Assembly (NCBI GenBank): GCA_032622095.1
Contig: CP136066.1
Location: 43,909,835-43,973,834 of the forward strand
Direction of reading: 5' to 3'
Length of the DNA: 64,000 bases
From: Siphonodentalium dalli
Lineage: Eukaryota > Mollusca > Scaphopoda > Gadilida > Siphonodentaliidae
Shown: positions 51,001 through 64,000 of the stretch, one piece after another
Position numbering within the stretch: position 1 is the first letter of the stretch
Layout of the letters: each line of letters starts with the position of its first letter
The notes under the pieces: model-generated
The model's input: only the letters and a program-made list of their open reading frames with translations
What the model was told of the DNA's origin: nothing
Databases searched by the model: none
Position numbers and translations under genes: made by a program

Positions 51001-54000
51001 TTGTATTAGTTCTTGTATTAGTTGTTGTATTAGTTGTTGTATTAGTTGTTGTATTAGTTGTTGTATTAGTGGTTGTATTAGTGGTTGTATGAGTTCTTGT
51101 ATGAGTTCTTGTATTAGTTGTTGTATTAGTGGTTGTATTAGTGGTTGTATTAGTGGTTGTATTAGTTGTTGTATTAGTTGTTGTATTAGTTGTTGTATTA
51201 GTTGTTGTATTAGTTGTTGTATTAGTTGTTGTATTAGTTGTTGTATTAGTTGTTGTATTAGTGGTTGTATTAGTTCTTGTATTAGTTGTTGTATTAGTTG
51301 TTGTATTAGTTGTTGTATTAGTTGTTGTATTAGTTGTTGTATTAGTTGTTGTATTAGTTGTTGTATTAGTTCTTGTCTTAGTTCTTGTATTAGTTCTTGT
51401 ATTAGTGGTTGTATTAGTGGTTGTATTAGTTCTTGTATTAGTTCTTGTATTAGTGGTTGTATTAGTTCTTGTATTAGTTGTTGTATTAGTTCTTGTATTA
51501 GTTCTTGTATTAGTTGTTGTATTAGTGGTTGTATTAGTTGTTGTATTAGTTGTTGTATTAGTTGTTGTATTAGTGGTTGTATTAGTTCTTGTATTAGTTG
51601 TTGTATTAGTTGTTGTATTAGTGGTTGTATTAGTTCTTGTATTAGTTGTTGTATTAGTTCTTGTATTAGTGGTTGTATTAGTGGTTGTATTAGTGGTTGT
51701 ATTAGTTCTTGTATTAGTTCTTGTATTAGTTCTTGTATTAGTTCTTGTATTAGTTCTTGTATTAGTTCTTGTATTAGTTCTTGTATTAGTGGTTGTATTA
51801 GTGGTTGTATTAGTTGTTGTATTAGTTGTTGTATTAGTGGTTGTATTAGTTCTTGTATTAGTTCTTGTATTAGTTCTTGTATTAGTGGTTGTATTAGTTC
51901 TTGTATTAGTTGTTGTATTAGTTGTTGTATTAGTGGTTGTATTAGTTCTTGTATTAGTGGTTGTATTAGTTGTTGTATTAGTGGTTGTATTAGTGGTTGT
52001 ATTAGTTCTTGTATTAGTGGTTGTATTAGTGGTTGTATTAGTTCTTGTATTAGTTCTTGTATTAGTTGTTGTATTAGTGGTTGTATTAGTTGTTGTATTA
52101 GTGGTTGTATTAGTGGTTGTATTAGTGGTTGTATTAGTGGTTGTATTAGTTCTTGTATTAGTTGTTGTATTAGTGGTTGTATTAGTTGTTGTATTAGTTC
52201 TTGTATTAGTTCTTGTATTAGTTCTTGTATTAGTTCTTGTATTAGTTCTTGTATTAGTTCTTGTATTAGTTGTTGTATTAGTGGTTGTATTAGTGGTTGT
52301 ATTAGTGGTTGTATTAGTTGTTGTATTAGTTCTTGTATTAGTTCTTGTATTAGTTCTTGTATTAGTTGTTGTATTAGTTGTTGTATTAGTTGTTGTATTA
52401 GTTGTTGTATTAGTTGTTGTATTAGTTGTTGTATTAGTGGTTGTATTAGTTGTTGTATTAGTGACAATTAGTTGTATTAGTTGTTGTATTAGTTGTTGTA
52501 TTAGTTGTTGTATTAGTTGTTGTATTAGTTGTTGTATTAGTGACAATTAGTTGTATTAGTAGTTGTATTAGTTGTTGTATTAGTTCTTGTATTAGTTGTT
52601 GTATTAGTTGTTGTATTAGTTGTTGTATTAGTTGTTGTATTAGTTGTTGTATTAGTTGTTGTATTAGTTGTTGTATTAGTTGTTGTATTAGTTGTTGTAT
52701 TAGTTGTTGTATTAGTTGTTGTATTAGTTGTTGTATTAGTGGTTGTATTAGTGGTTGTATTAGTTGTTGTATTAGTGACAATTAGTTGTATTAGTTGTTG
52801 TATTAGTTGTTGTATTAGTTGTTGTATTAGTTGTTGTATTAGTGACAATTAGTTGTATTAGTAGTTGTATTAGTTGTTGTATTAGTTGTATTAGTTGTTG
52901 TATTAGTTGTTGTATTAGTTGTTGTATTAGTGGTTGTATTAGTTGTTGTATTAGTGACAATTAGTTGTATTAGTTGTTGTATTAGTTGTTGTATTAGTTG
53001 TTGTATTAGTTGTTGTATTAGTTGTTGTATTAGTTGTTGTATTAGTTGTTGTATTAGTTCTTGTATTAGTTCTTGTATTAGTTCTTGTATTAGTTCTTGT
53101 ATTAGTTCTTGTATTAGTTCTTGTATTAGTTCTTGTATTAGTTCTTGTATTAGTGGTTGTATTAGTTGTTGTATTAGTTGTTGTATTAGTTGTTGTATTA
53201 GTTGTTGTATTAGTTGTTGTATTAGTTGTTGTATTAGTTGTTGTATTAGTTGTTGTATTAGTGGTTGTATTAGTGGTTGTATTAGTGGTTGTATTAGTTG
53301 TTGTATTAGTTGTTGTATTAGTTGTTGTATTAGTGGTTGTATTAGTTGTTGTATTAGTGGTTGTATTAGTTGTTGTATTAGTTCTTGTATTAGTTGTTGT
53401 ATTAGTTGTTGTATTAGTTGTTGTATTAGTTGTTGTATTAGTTGTTGTATTAGTTGTTGTATTAGTGACAATTAGTTGTATTAGTTGTTGTATTAGTTGT
53501 TGTATTAGTGGTTGTATTAGTGGTTGTATTAGTGGTTGTATTAGTGGTTGTATTAGTGGTTGTATTAGTGGTTGTATTAGTGGTTGTATTAGTGGTTGTA
53601 TTAGTTGTTGTATTAGTGGTTGTATTAGTGGTTGTATTAGTTGTTGTATTAGTTGTTGTATTAGTTGTTGTATTAGTTGTTGTATTAGTTGTTGTATTAG
53701 TGGTTGTATTAGTTGTTGTATTAGTTGTTGTATTAGTTCTTGTATTAGTTGTATTAGTGGTTGTATTAGTGGTTGTATTAGTTGTTGTATTAGTGGTTGT
53801 ATTAGTGGTTGTATTAGTTCTTGTATTAGTTCTTGTATTAGTTGTTGTATTAGTTGTTGTATTAGTTGTTGTATTAGTTGTTGTATTAGTTGTTGTATTA
53901 GTTGTTGTTGTATTAGTTGTTGTATTAGTTGTTGTATTAGTTCTTGTATTAGTTCTTGTATTAGTAGTTGTATTAGTGGTTGTATTAGTTGTTGTATTAG

Positions 54001-57000
54001 TTCTTGTATTAGTTCTTGTATTAGTTCTTGTATTAGTGGTTGTATTAGTTCTTGTATTAGTGGTTGTATTAGTTGTTGTATTAGTGGTTGTATTAGTTCT
54101 TGTATTAGTTCTTGTATTAGTGGTTGTATTAGTGGTTGTATTAGTTCTTGTATTAGTGGTTGTATTAGTGGTTGTATTAGTTCTTGTATTAGTTGTTGTA
54201 TTAGTTCTTGTATTAGTTATTGTATTAGTTGTTGTATTAGTTCTTGTATTAGTTGTTGTATTAGTTGTTGTATTAGTTGTTGTATTAGTTGTTGTATTAG
54301 TTGTTGTATTAGTTGTTGTAATAGTGACAATTAGTTGTATTAGTAGTTGTATTAGTTGTTGTATTAGTTGTTGTATTAGTTGTTGTATTAGTGGTTGTAT
54401 TAGTTGTTGTATTAGTTGTTGTATTAGTTGTTGTATTAGTTGTTGTATTAGTTGTTGTATTAGTTGTTGTATTAGTTGTTGTATTAGTTGTTGTATTAGT
54501 TGTTGTATTAGTTGTTGTATTAGTGACAATTAGTTGTATTAGTAGTTGTATTAGTTGTTGTATTAGTTGTTGTATTAGTTGTTGTATTAGTTGTTGTATT
54601 AGTGGTTGTATTAGTTGTTGTATTAGTGGTTGTATTAGTTGTTGTATTAGCTCTTGTATTAGTTCTTGTATTAGTTCTTGTATTAGTTCTTGTATTAGTT
54701 GTTGTATTAGTTGTTGTATTAGTTGTTGTATTAGTGACAATTAGTTGTATGGTGGTTGTATTAGTGGTTGTATTAGTGGTTGTATTAGTGGTTGTATTAG
54801 TGGTTGTATTAGTTGTTGTATTAGTTGTTGTATTAGTTGTTGTATTAGTGACAATTAGTTGTATGGTGGTTGTATTAGTGGTTGTATTAGTGGTTGTATT
54901 AGTGGTTGTATTAGTGGTTGTATTAGTGGTTGTATTAGTGGTTGTATTAGTGGTTGTATTAGTGGTTGTATTAGTTGTTGAATTAGTGGTTGTATTAGTT
55001 GTTGTATTAGTTGTTGTATTAGTTGTTGTATTAGTTGTTGTATTAGTTGTTGTATTAGTTGTTGTATTAGTTGTTGTATTAGTTCTTGTATTAGTTGTTG
55101 TATTAGTGGTTGTATTAGTGGTTGTATTAGTTGTTGTATTAGTGGTTGTATTAGTGGTTGTATTAGTTGTTGTAGTAGTTGTTGTATTAGTGGCTGTATT
55201 AGTGGTTGTATTAGTTCTTGTATTAGTGGTTGTATTAGTTCTTGTATTAGTTCTTGTATTAGTTGTTGTGTATTAGTTCTTGTATTAGTTCTTGTATTAG
55301 TTCTTGTATTAGTTCTTGTATTAGTTCTTGTATTAGTTCTTGTATTAGTTCTTGTATTAGTTCTTGTATTAGTTCTTGTATTAGTTCTTGTATTAGTTCT
55401 TGTATTAGTTCTTGTATTAGTTCTTGTATTAGTTGTTGTATTAGTTGTTGTATTAGTGGTTGTATTAGTGGTTGTGTTAGTTCTTGTGTTAGTTCTTGTG
55501 TTAGTTCTTGTATTAGTTCTTGTATTAGTTCTTGTATTAGTTCTTGTATTAGTTCTTGTATTAGTTCTTGTATTAGTTGTTGTATTAGTGGTTGTATTAG
55601 TGGTTGTATTAGTGGTTGTATTAGTGGTTGTATTAGTTCTTGTATTAGTTGTTGTATTAGTTGTTGTATTAGTGGTTGTATTAGTTCTTGTATTAGTGGT
55701 TGTATTAGTTCTTGTATTAATTATTGTATTAGTTGTTGTATTAGTGGTTGTATTAGTTCTTGTATTAGTGGTTGTATTAGTGGTTGTATTAGTTCTTGTA
55801 TTAGTTGTTGTATTAGTTGTTGTATTAGTGGTTGTATTAGTTCTTGTATTAGTGGTTGTATTAGTGGTTGTATTATTTCTTGTATTATTTCTTGTATTAG
55901 TTGTTGTATTAGTTGTTGTATTAGTTGTATTAGTTCTTGTATTAGTTCTTGTATTAGTTCTTGTATTAGTTCTTGTATTAGTTGTTGTATTAGTTGTTGT
56001 ATTAGTTCTTGTATTAGTTCTTGTATTAGTTGTTGTATTAGTGGTTGTATTAGTTCTTGTATTAGTTCTTGTATGAGTTCTTGTATTAGTTGTTGTATTA
56101 GTGGTTGTATTAGTGGTTGTATTAGTGGTTGTATTAGTTCTTGTATTAGTTCTTGTATTAGTTGTTGTATTAGTTGTTGTATTAGTTCTTGTATTAGTTG
56201 TTGTATTAGTGGTTGTATTAGTTCTTGTATTAGTGGTTGTATTAGGGGTTGTATTAGTTCTTGTATTAGTTGTTGTATTAGTTGTTGTATTAGTGGTTGT
56301 ATTAGTGGTTGTATTAGTGGTTGTATTAGTGGTTGTATTAGTGGTTGTATTAGTTGTTGTATTAGTTCTTGTATTAGTTCTTGTATTAGTTCTTGTATTA
56401 GTTCTTGTATTAGTGGTTGTATTAGTTCTTGTATTAGTTCTTGTATTAGTTGTTGTATTAGTTCTTGTATTAGTGGTTGTATTAGTGGTTGTATTAGTTC
56501 TTGTATTAGTTCTTGTATTAGTTCTTGTATTAGTTCTTGTATTAGTTCTTGTATTAGTTCTTGTATTAGTTCTTGTATTAGTTGTTGTATTAGTGGTTGT
56601 ATTAGTTCTTGTATTAGTTCTTGTATTAGTTCTTGTATTAGTTCTTGTATTAGTTCTTGTATTAGTTGTTGTATTAGTTGTTGTATTAGTTGTTGTATTA
56701 GTTCTTGTATTAGTGGTTGTATTAGTGGTTGTATTAGTGGTTGTATTAGTGGTTGTATTAGTTCTTGTATTAGTTCTTGTATTAGTGGTTGTATTAGTTC
56801 TTGTATTAGTTGTTGTATTAGTTGTTGTATTAGTGGTTGTATTAGTGGTTGTATTAGTGGTTGTATTAGTGGTTGTATTAGTTCTTGTATTAGTTCTTGT
56901 ATTAGTTCTTGTATTAGTTCTTGTATTAGTGGTTGTATTAGTGGTTGTATTAGTTCTTGTATTAGTTGTTGTATTAGTTGTTGTATTAGTTGTTGTATTA

Positions 57001-60000
57001 GTGGTTGTGTTAGTTCTTGTATTAGTTCTTGTATTAGTTCTTGTATTAGTTCTTGTATTAGTTCTTGTATTAGTTGTTGTATTAGTTGTTGTATTAGTTC
57101 TTGTATTAGTTGTTGTATTAGTTGTTGTATTAGTTGTTGTATTAGTTGTTGTATTAGTTGTTGTATTAGTTGTTGTATTAGTGGTTGTATTAGTGGTTGT
57201 ATTAGTGGTTGTATTAGTGGTTGTATTAGTGGTTGTATTAGTGGTTGTATTAGTTGTTGTATTAGTTGTTGTATTAGTTGTTGTATTAGTTGTTGTATTA
57301 GTTGTTGTATTAGTTCTTGTATTAGTTCTTGTATTAGTTGTTGTATTAGTGGTTGTATTAGTTCTTGTATTAGTGGTTGTATTAGTTGTTGTATTAGTTG
57401 TTGTATTAGTGGTTGTATTAGTGGTTGTATTAGTGGTTGTATTAGTGGTTGTATTAGTGGTTGTATTAGTTCTTGTATTAGTTGTTGTATTAGTTCTTGT
57501 ATTAGTTCTTGTATTAGTGGTTGTATTAGTTCTTGTATTAGTTGTTGTATTAGTTCTTGTATTAGTTCTTGTATTAGTTCTTGTATTAGTTGTTGTATTA
57601 GTTGTTGTATTAGTGGTTGTATTAGTTCTTGTATTAGTTCTTGTATTAGTTCTTGTATTAGTTGTTGTATTAGTTCTTGTATTAGTTCTAGTATTAGTTC
57701 TAGTATTAGTTCTTGTATTAGTTCTTGTATTAGTTCTTGTATTAGTTCTTGTATTAGTTCTTGTATTAGTTGTTGTATTAGTGGTTGTATTAGTTGTTGT
57801 ATTAGTGGTTGTATTAGTGGTTGTATTAGTGGTTGTATTAGTTCTTGTATTAGTTCTTGTATTAGTTCTTGTATTAGTTGTTGTATTAGTTCTTGTATTA
57901 GTTCTTGTATTAGTTCTTGTATTAGTTCTTGTATTAGTTCTTGTATTAGTTCTTGTATTAGTTCTTGTATTAGTTCTTGTATTAGTTCTTGTATTAGTTC
58001 TTGTATTAGTTCTTGTATTAGTTCTTTTATTAGTTCTTTTATTAGTTGTTGTATTAGTTGTTGTATTAGTTGTTGTATTAGTGGTTGTGTTAGTTCTTGT
58101 GTTAGTTCTTGTATTAGTTCTTGTATTAGTTCTTGTATTAGTTCTTGTATTAGTTGTTGTATTAGTGGTTGTATTAGTTCTTGTATTAGTTCTTGTATTA
58201 GTGGTTGTATTAGTTCTTGTATTAGTTCTTGTATTAGTTGTTGTATTAGTTCTTGTATTAGTTCTTGTATTAGTTGTTGTATTAGTTCTTGTATTAGTGG
58301 TTGTATTAGTGGTTGTATTAGTGGTTGTATTAGTGGTTGTATTAGTTCTTGTATTAGTGGTTGTATTAGTGGTTGTATTAGTGGTTGTATTAGTTCTTGT
58401 ATTAGTTCTTGTATTAGTTCTTGTATTAGTTCTTGTATTAGTTCTTGTATTAGTGGTTGTATTAGTTCTTGTATTAGTTCTTGTATTAGTTGTTGTATTA
58501 GTGGTTGTATTAGTGGTTGTATTAGTTGTTGTATTAGTGGTTGTATTAGTTCTTGTATTAGTTGTTGTATTAGTTGTTGTATTAGTGGTTGTATTAGTTC
58601 TTGTATTAGTGGTTGTATTAGTGGTTGTATTAGTTCTTGTATTAGTTCTTGTATTAGTTCTTGTATTAGTTCTTGTATTAGTTGTTGTATTAGTGGTTGT
58701 ATTAGTTCTTGTATTAGTTCTTGTATTAGTTGTTGTATTAGTTCTTGTATTAGTTCTTGTATTAGTTGTTGTATTAGTTCTTGTATTAGTTCTTGTATTA
58801 GTGGTTGTATTAGTGGTTGTATTAGTGGTTGTATTAGTGGTTGTATTAGTTCTTGTATTAGTGGTTGTATTAGTGGTTGTATTAGTGGTTGTATTAGTTC
58901 TTGTATTAGTTCTTGTATTAGTTCTTGTATTAGTTCTTGTATTAGTTCTTGTATTAGTGGTTGTATTAGTTCTTGTATTAGTTCTTGTATTAGTTGTTGT
59001 ATTAGTGGTTGTATTAGTTCTTGTATTAGTGGTTGTATTAGTGGTTGTATTAGTTCTTGTATTAGTTGTTGTATTAGTTGTTGTATTAGTGGTTGTATTA
59101 GTTCTTGTATTAGTGGTTGTATTAGTGGTTGTATTAGTTCTTGTATTAGTTCTTGTATTAGTTCTTGTATTAGTTCTTGTATTAGTTGTTGTATTAGTGG
59201 TTGTATTAGTTCTTGTATTAGTTGTTGTATTAGTTGTTGTATTAGTTGTTGTATTAGTTCTTGTATTAGTTCTTGTATTAGTTCTTGTATTAGTTGTTGT
59301 ATTAGTGGTTGTATTAGTTGTTGTATTAGTTGTTGTATTAGTTGTTGTATTAGTTCTTGTATTAGTTCTTGTATTAGTTGTTGTATTAGTGGTTGTATTA
59401 GTTCTTGTATTAGTGGTTGTATTAGTGGTTGTATTAGTTCTTGTATTAGTTGTTGTATTAGTTGTTGTATTAGTTCTTGTATTAGTTGTTGTATTAGTGG
59501 TTGTATTAGTTCTTGTATTAGTGGTTGTATTAGTGGTTGTATTAGTTCTTGTATTAGTTCTTGTATTAGTTCTTGTATTAGTTCTTGTATTAGTTCTTGT
59601 ATTAGTTGTTGTATTAGTGGTTGTATTAGTTCTTGTATTAGTTCTTGTATTAGTTCTTGTATTAGTTGTTGTATTAGTGGTTGTATTAGTTCTTGTATTA
59701 GTTGTTGTATTAGTTCTTGTATTAGTTGTTGTATTAGTTGTTGTATTAGTTGTTGTATTAGTGGTTGTATTAGTTCTTGTATTAGTTCTTGCATTAGTGG
59801 TTGTATTAGTTCTTGTATTAGTTCTTGTATTAGTTGTTGTATTAGTTGTTGTATTAGTGGTTGTATTAGTGGTTGTATTAGTTCTTGTATTAGTGGTTGT
59901 ATTAGTTCTTGTATTAGTTGTTGTATTAGTTGTTGTATTAGTGGTTGTATTAGTGGTTGTATTAGTTCTTGTATTAGTTGTTGTATTAGTTGTTGTATTA

Positions 60001-63000
60001 GTTGTTGTATTAGTGGTTGTATTAGTTGTTGTATTAGTTGTTGTATTAGTTGTTGTATTAGTTCTTGTATTAGTTCTTGTATTAGTTCTTGTATTAGTTG
60101 TTGTATTAGTTCTTGTATTAGTTCTTGTATTAGTTGTTGTATTAGTTGTTGTATTAGTTGTTGTATTAGTTCTTGTATTAGTTCTTGTATTAGTTCTAGT
60201 ATTAGTTCTTGTATTAGTTCTTGTATTAGTTCTTGTATTAGTTCTTGTATTAGTTCTTGTATTAGTTCTTGTATTAGTTGTTGTATTAGTGGTTGTATTA
60301 GTTGTTGTATTAGTGGTTGTATTAGTGGTTGTATTAGTGGTTGTATTAGTTGTTGTATTAGTTGTTGTATTAGTTCTTGTATTAGTTCTTGTATTAGTTC
60401 TTGTATTAGTTCTTGTATTAGTGGTTGTATTAGTGGTTGTATTAGTGGTTGTATTAGTTCTTGTATTAGTTCTTGTATTAGTTCTTGTATTAGTTCTTGT
60501 ATTAGTTCTTGTATTAGTTCTTTTATTAGTTCTTTTATTAGTTGTTGTATTAGTTGTTGTATTAGTTGTTGTATTAGTGGTTGTATTAGTTCTTGTGTTA
60601 GTTCTTGTATTAGTTCTTGTATTAGTTCTTGTATTAGTTCTTGTATTAGTTGTTGTATTAGTGGTTGTATTAGTTCTTGTATTAGTTCTTGTATTAGTGG
60701 TTGTATTAGTGGTTGTATTAGTTCTTGTATTAGTTGTTGTATTAGTTCTTGTATTAGTTGTTGTATTAGTTCTTGTATTAGTTCTTGTATTAGTTCTTGC
60801 ATTAGTGGTTGTATTAGTGGTTGTATTAGTGGTTGTATTAGTGGTTGTATTAGTGGTTGTATTAGTGGTTGTATTAGTGGTTGTATTAGTTCTTGTATTA
60901 GTTGTTGTATTAGTTGTTGTATTAGTGGTTGTATTAGTTGTTGTATTAGTGGTTGTATTAGTTCTTGTATTAGTTCTTGTATTAGTTGTTGTATTAGTGG
61001 TTGTATTAGTTCTTGTATTAGTGGTTGTATTAGTGGTTGTATTAGTTCTTGTATTAGTTGTTGTATTAGTTGTTGTATTAGTTCTTGTATTAGTTGTTGT
61101 ATTAGTGGTTGTATTAGTTCTTGTATTAGTGGTTGTATTAGTGGTTGTATTAGTTCTTGTATTAGTTGTTGTATTAGTGGTTGTATTAGTGGTTGTATTA
61201 GTGGTTGTATTAGTGGTTGTATTAGTGGTTGTATTAGTTGTTGTATTAGTTCTTGTATTAGTTCTTGTATTAGTTCTTGTATTAGTTGTTGTATTAGTGG
61301 TTGTATTAGTTCTTGTATTAGTTCTTGTATTAGTTCTTGTATTAGTTGTTGTATTAGTGGTTGTATTAGTTCTTGTATTAGTTGTTGTATTAGTTCTTGT
61401 ATTAGTTCTTGTATTAGTTGTTGTATTAGTTGTTGTATTAGTGGTTGTATTAGTTCTTGTATTAGTTCTTGCATTAGTGGTTGTATTAGTTCTTGTATTA
61501 GTTCTTGTATTAGTTGTTGTATTAGTTGTTGTATTAGTTCTTGTATTAGTTCTTGTATTAGTTCTTGTATTAGTTCTTGTATTAGTTCTTGTATTAGTTC
61601 TTGTATTAGTTGTTGTATTAGTGGTTGTATTAGTTCTTGCATTAGTGGTTGTATTAGTTGTTGTATTAGTTGTTGTATTAGTTGTTGTATTAGTTGTTGT
61701 ATTAGTGGTTGTATTAGTTCTTGTATTAGTTCTTGTATTAGTTCTTGTATTAGTTGTTGTATTAGTGGTTGTATTAGTGGTTGTATTAGTTCTTGTATTA
61801 GTTCTTGTATTAGTTCTTGTATTAGTTGTTGTATTAGTGGTTGTATTAGTGGTTGTATTAGCTCTTGTATTAGTTCTTGTATTAGTTGTTGTATTAGTTG
61901 TTGTATTAGTTGTTGTATTAGTTGTTGTATTAGTGGTTGTATTAGTTGTTGTATTAGTGGTTGTATTAGTTCTTGTATTAGTTCTTGTATTAGTTGTTGT
62001 ATTAGTGGTTGTATTAGTTCTTGTATTAGTGGTTGTATTAGTGGTTGTATTAGTGGTTGTATTAGTTGTTGTATTAGTTCTTGTATTAGTTGTTGTATTA
62101 GTTGTTGTATTAGTGGTTGTATTAGTGGTTGTATTAGTTCTTGTATTAGTGGTTGTATTAGTGGTTGTATTAGTTCTTGTATTAGTTATTGTATTAGTTA
62201 TTGTATTAGTGGTTGTATTAGTTCTTGTATTAGTGGTTGTATTAGTTGTTGTATTAGTTGTTGTATTAGTTCTTGTATTAGTTCTTGTATTAGTTCTTGT
62301 ATTAGTTCTTGTATTAGTTGTTGTATTAGTGGTTGTATTAGTTCTTGTATTAGTTCTTGTATTAGTTCTTGTATTAGTTGTTGTATTAGTTGTTGTATTA
62401 GTTATTGTATTAGTGGTTGTATTAGTTCTTGTATTAGTTCTTGTATTAGTTCTTGTATTAGTTGTTGTATTAGTTCTTGTATTAGTTGTTGTATTAGTTG
62501 TTGTATTAGTGGTTGTATTAGTGGTTGTATTAGTTCTTGTATTAGTTCTTGTATTAGTTCTTGCATTAGTGGTTGTATTAGTTCTTGTATTAGTGGTTGT
62601 ATTAGTGGTTGTATTAGTGGTTGTATTAGTTCTTGTATTAGTTGTTGTATTAGTTGTTGTATTAGTGGTTGTATTAGTGGTTGTATTAGTTCTTGTATTA
62701 GTTCTTGTATTAGTTCTTGTATTAGTTCTTGTATTAGTTCTTGTATTAGTTGTTGTATTAGTTCTTGTATTAGTTGTTGTATTAGTTCTTGTATTAGTTC
62801 TTGTATTAGTTCTTGTATTAGTTCTTGTATTAGTTCTTGTATTAGTTCTTGTATTAGTTCTTGTATTAGTGGTTGTATTAGTGGTTGTATTAGTTCTTGT
62901 ATTAGTTCTTGTATTAGTTCTTGTATTAGTTCTTGTATTAGTTCTTGTATTAGTTCTTGTATTAGTGGTTGTATTAGTTCTTGTATTAGTTCTTGTATTA

Positions 63001-64000
63001 GTTCTTGTATTAGTTCTTGTATTAGTTGTTGTATTAGTTGTTGTATTAGTTCTTGTATTAGTGGTTGTATTAGTGGTTGTATTAGTGGTTGTATTAGTGG
63101 TTGTATTAGTGGTTGTATTAGTTCTTGTATTAGTTCTTGTATTAGTTCTTGTATTAGTTGTTGTATTAGTGGTTGTATTAGTTCTTGTATTAGTGGTTGT
63201 ATTAGTGGTTGTATTAGTTCTTGTATTAGTTGTTGTATTAGTTCTTGTATTAGTTGTTGTATTAGTTGTTGTATTAGTTCTTGTATTAGTTGTTGTATTA
63301 GTGGTTGTATTAGTGGTTGTATTAGTTCTTGTATTAGTTCTTGTATTAGTTCTTGTATTAGTTGTTGTATTAGTTGTTGTATTAGTTGTTGTATTAGTGG
63401 TTGTATTAGTGGTTGTATTAGTGGTTGTATTAGTTCTTGTATTAGTTCTTGTGTTAGTTCTTGTATTAGTTCTTGTATTAGTTCTTGTATTAGTTCTTGT
63501 ATTAGTTCTTGTATTAGTTGTTGTATTAGTGGTTGTATTAGTTCTTGTATTAGTGGTTGTATTAGTTGTTGTATTAGTTGTTGTATTAGTTGTTGTATTA
63601 GTTGTTGTATTAGTTCTTGTATTAGTTGTTGTATTAGTCCTTGTATTAGTTCTTGTATTAGTTCTTGTATTAGTTGTTGTATTAGTTGTTGTATTAGTGG
63701 TTGTATTGGTTCTTGTATTAGTTCTTGTATTAGTTCTTGTATTAGTTCTTGTATTAGTTGTTGTATTCGTTGTTGTATTAGTTCTTGTATTAGTTGTTGT
63801 ATTAGTTGTTGTATTAGTTGTTGTATTAGTTGTTGTATTAGTTGTTGTATTAGTTGTTGTATTAGTTCTTGTATTAGTTCTTGTATTAGTTCTTGTATTA
63901 GTGGTTGTATTAGTAGTTGTATTAGTTCTTGTATTAGTTCTTGTATTAGTTCTTGTATTAGTTCTTGTATTAGTTCTTGTATTAGTTCTTGTATTAGTTC
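36031..64000. repeat. 12-bp minisatellite array 3, runs off the window
   Basis: Nearly 28 kb of the same three 12-mers. They differ at two adjacent positions (TG, GG or TC in AGTnnTTGTATT). About 30 TGACAATTAG interruptions lie between 38174 and 54856. From about 55,940 to the end no net register change occurs. Rare variants (TTCTAGTATTAG, TTCTTTTATTAG, TTCTTGCATTAG, single 6-bp and 9-bp short units) recur at fixed offsets and reveal nested duplication. All long frames here are repeat artefacts. Confidence 0.97.
37667..37777. other. 111-bp non-repeat interruption in array 3
   Basis: The only non-repetitive insert in array 3. It is AT-rich, with a run of nine A near 37710, a TATATATATG stretch, and CCAACCTTCTG near its right edge. 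It matches nothing else in the window that I can see, and no flanking duplication other than array units is visible. Confidence 0.85.

Noticed and set aside
30319-64000. Many long frames encoding VVLV, CISC, LIQQ or TNTT repeats
   Set aside because: They come from a 12-bp repeat with stops in only one forward and one reverse phase. They begin and end at TGACAATTAG interrupters or array edges, with no gene signals.
36031-64000. Telomeric repeat
   Set aside because: The 12-mer is not a TTAGGG-type unit, and the array is internally flanked by unit copies; no terminal signature is visible.
36031-64000. Pumilio-type RNA-binding sponge based on TGTA cores
   Set aside because: The core continues as TTAG and does not fit the usual eight-base consensus; there is no evidence of transcription.

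Overview
The window looks like repeat-dominated eukaryotic DNA, most likely from a bivalve or other mollusc. The grounds are a decayed DIRS-type tyrosine-recombinase retroelement, hairpin-headed repeats starting TTTAGCTCA followed by CGTCCGTC runs (a style I associate with bivalve genomes, from memory), a Tc1/mariner-like foldback MITE, and AT-rich intergenic DNA. There is no bacterial gene organisation, and I find no intact host gene. The very long open frames from about 11 kb onward come from stop-free tandem repeats and are not proteins.

Layout. 1-9.2 kb is interspersed repeats. A 206-bp palindromic MITE lies at 102-307. A diverged tandem repeat family covers about 1.62-2.76 kb. A second hairpin-headed repeat (3393-3745 and 7704-8400) appears to be split by a 5'-truncated, minus-strand DIRS-like element (about 4099-7703). 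That element holds a reverse transcriptase that has lost its catalytic centre, an RNase H with all four acidic residues, and a twice-frameshifted tyrosine recombinase. Two 63-bp direct repeats flank a promoter-like region at its 3' end.

9.2-24.4 kb is a GC-rich satellite of 27-bp and 15-bp modules. It is interrupted at 9991-10803 by an exact copy of an RNase H fragment of the DIRS element, followed by a re-copy of the satellite's own flank. This pattern suggests template switching.

24.4-28.7 kb is a large inverted repeat. Two roughly 0.96-1.0 kb arms surround a 50-bp tandem array, and the same 27-bp satellite lies outside both arms in opposite orientation. The whole resembles a giant foldback element. 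Four 97-bp repeats derived from arm sequence follow.

28.7-64.0 kb holds three almost identical copies of a 1.5-1.64 kb unit. Each ends at the same point and runs into a 12-bp minisatellite array (1.8 kb, 0.7 kb, and more than 27.9 kb running off the window). The array uses essentially three 12-mers that differ at two adjacent bases. It shows nested higher-order duplication, a zone punctuated by TGACAATTAG, and a terminal 8 kb with no net register shift.

Common theme (inference): several junctions have microhomology or sit inside tandem arrays, so replication slippage or template switching in satellites could have built most of 9-64 kb. Very high identity between copies means assembly error must be excluded with long reads.
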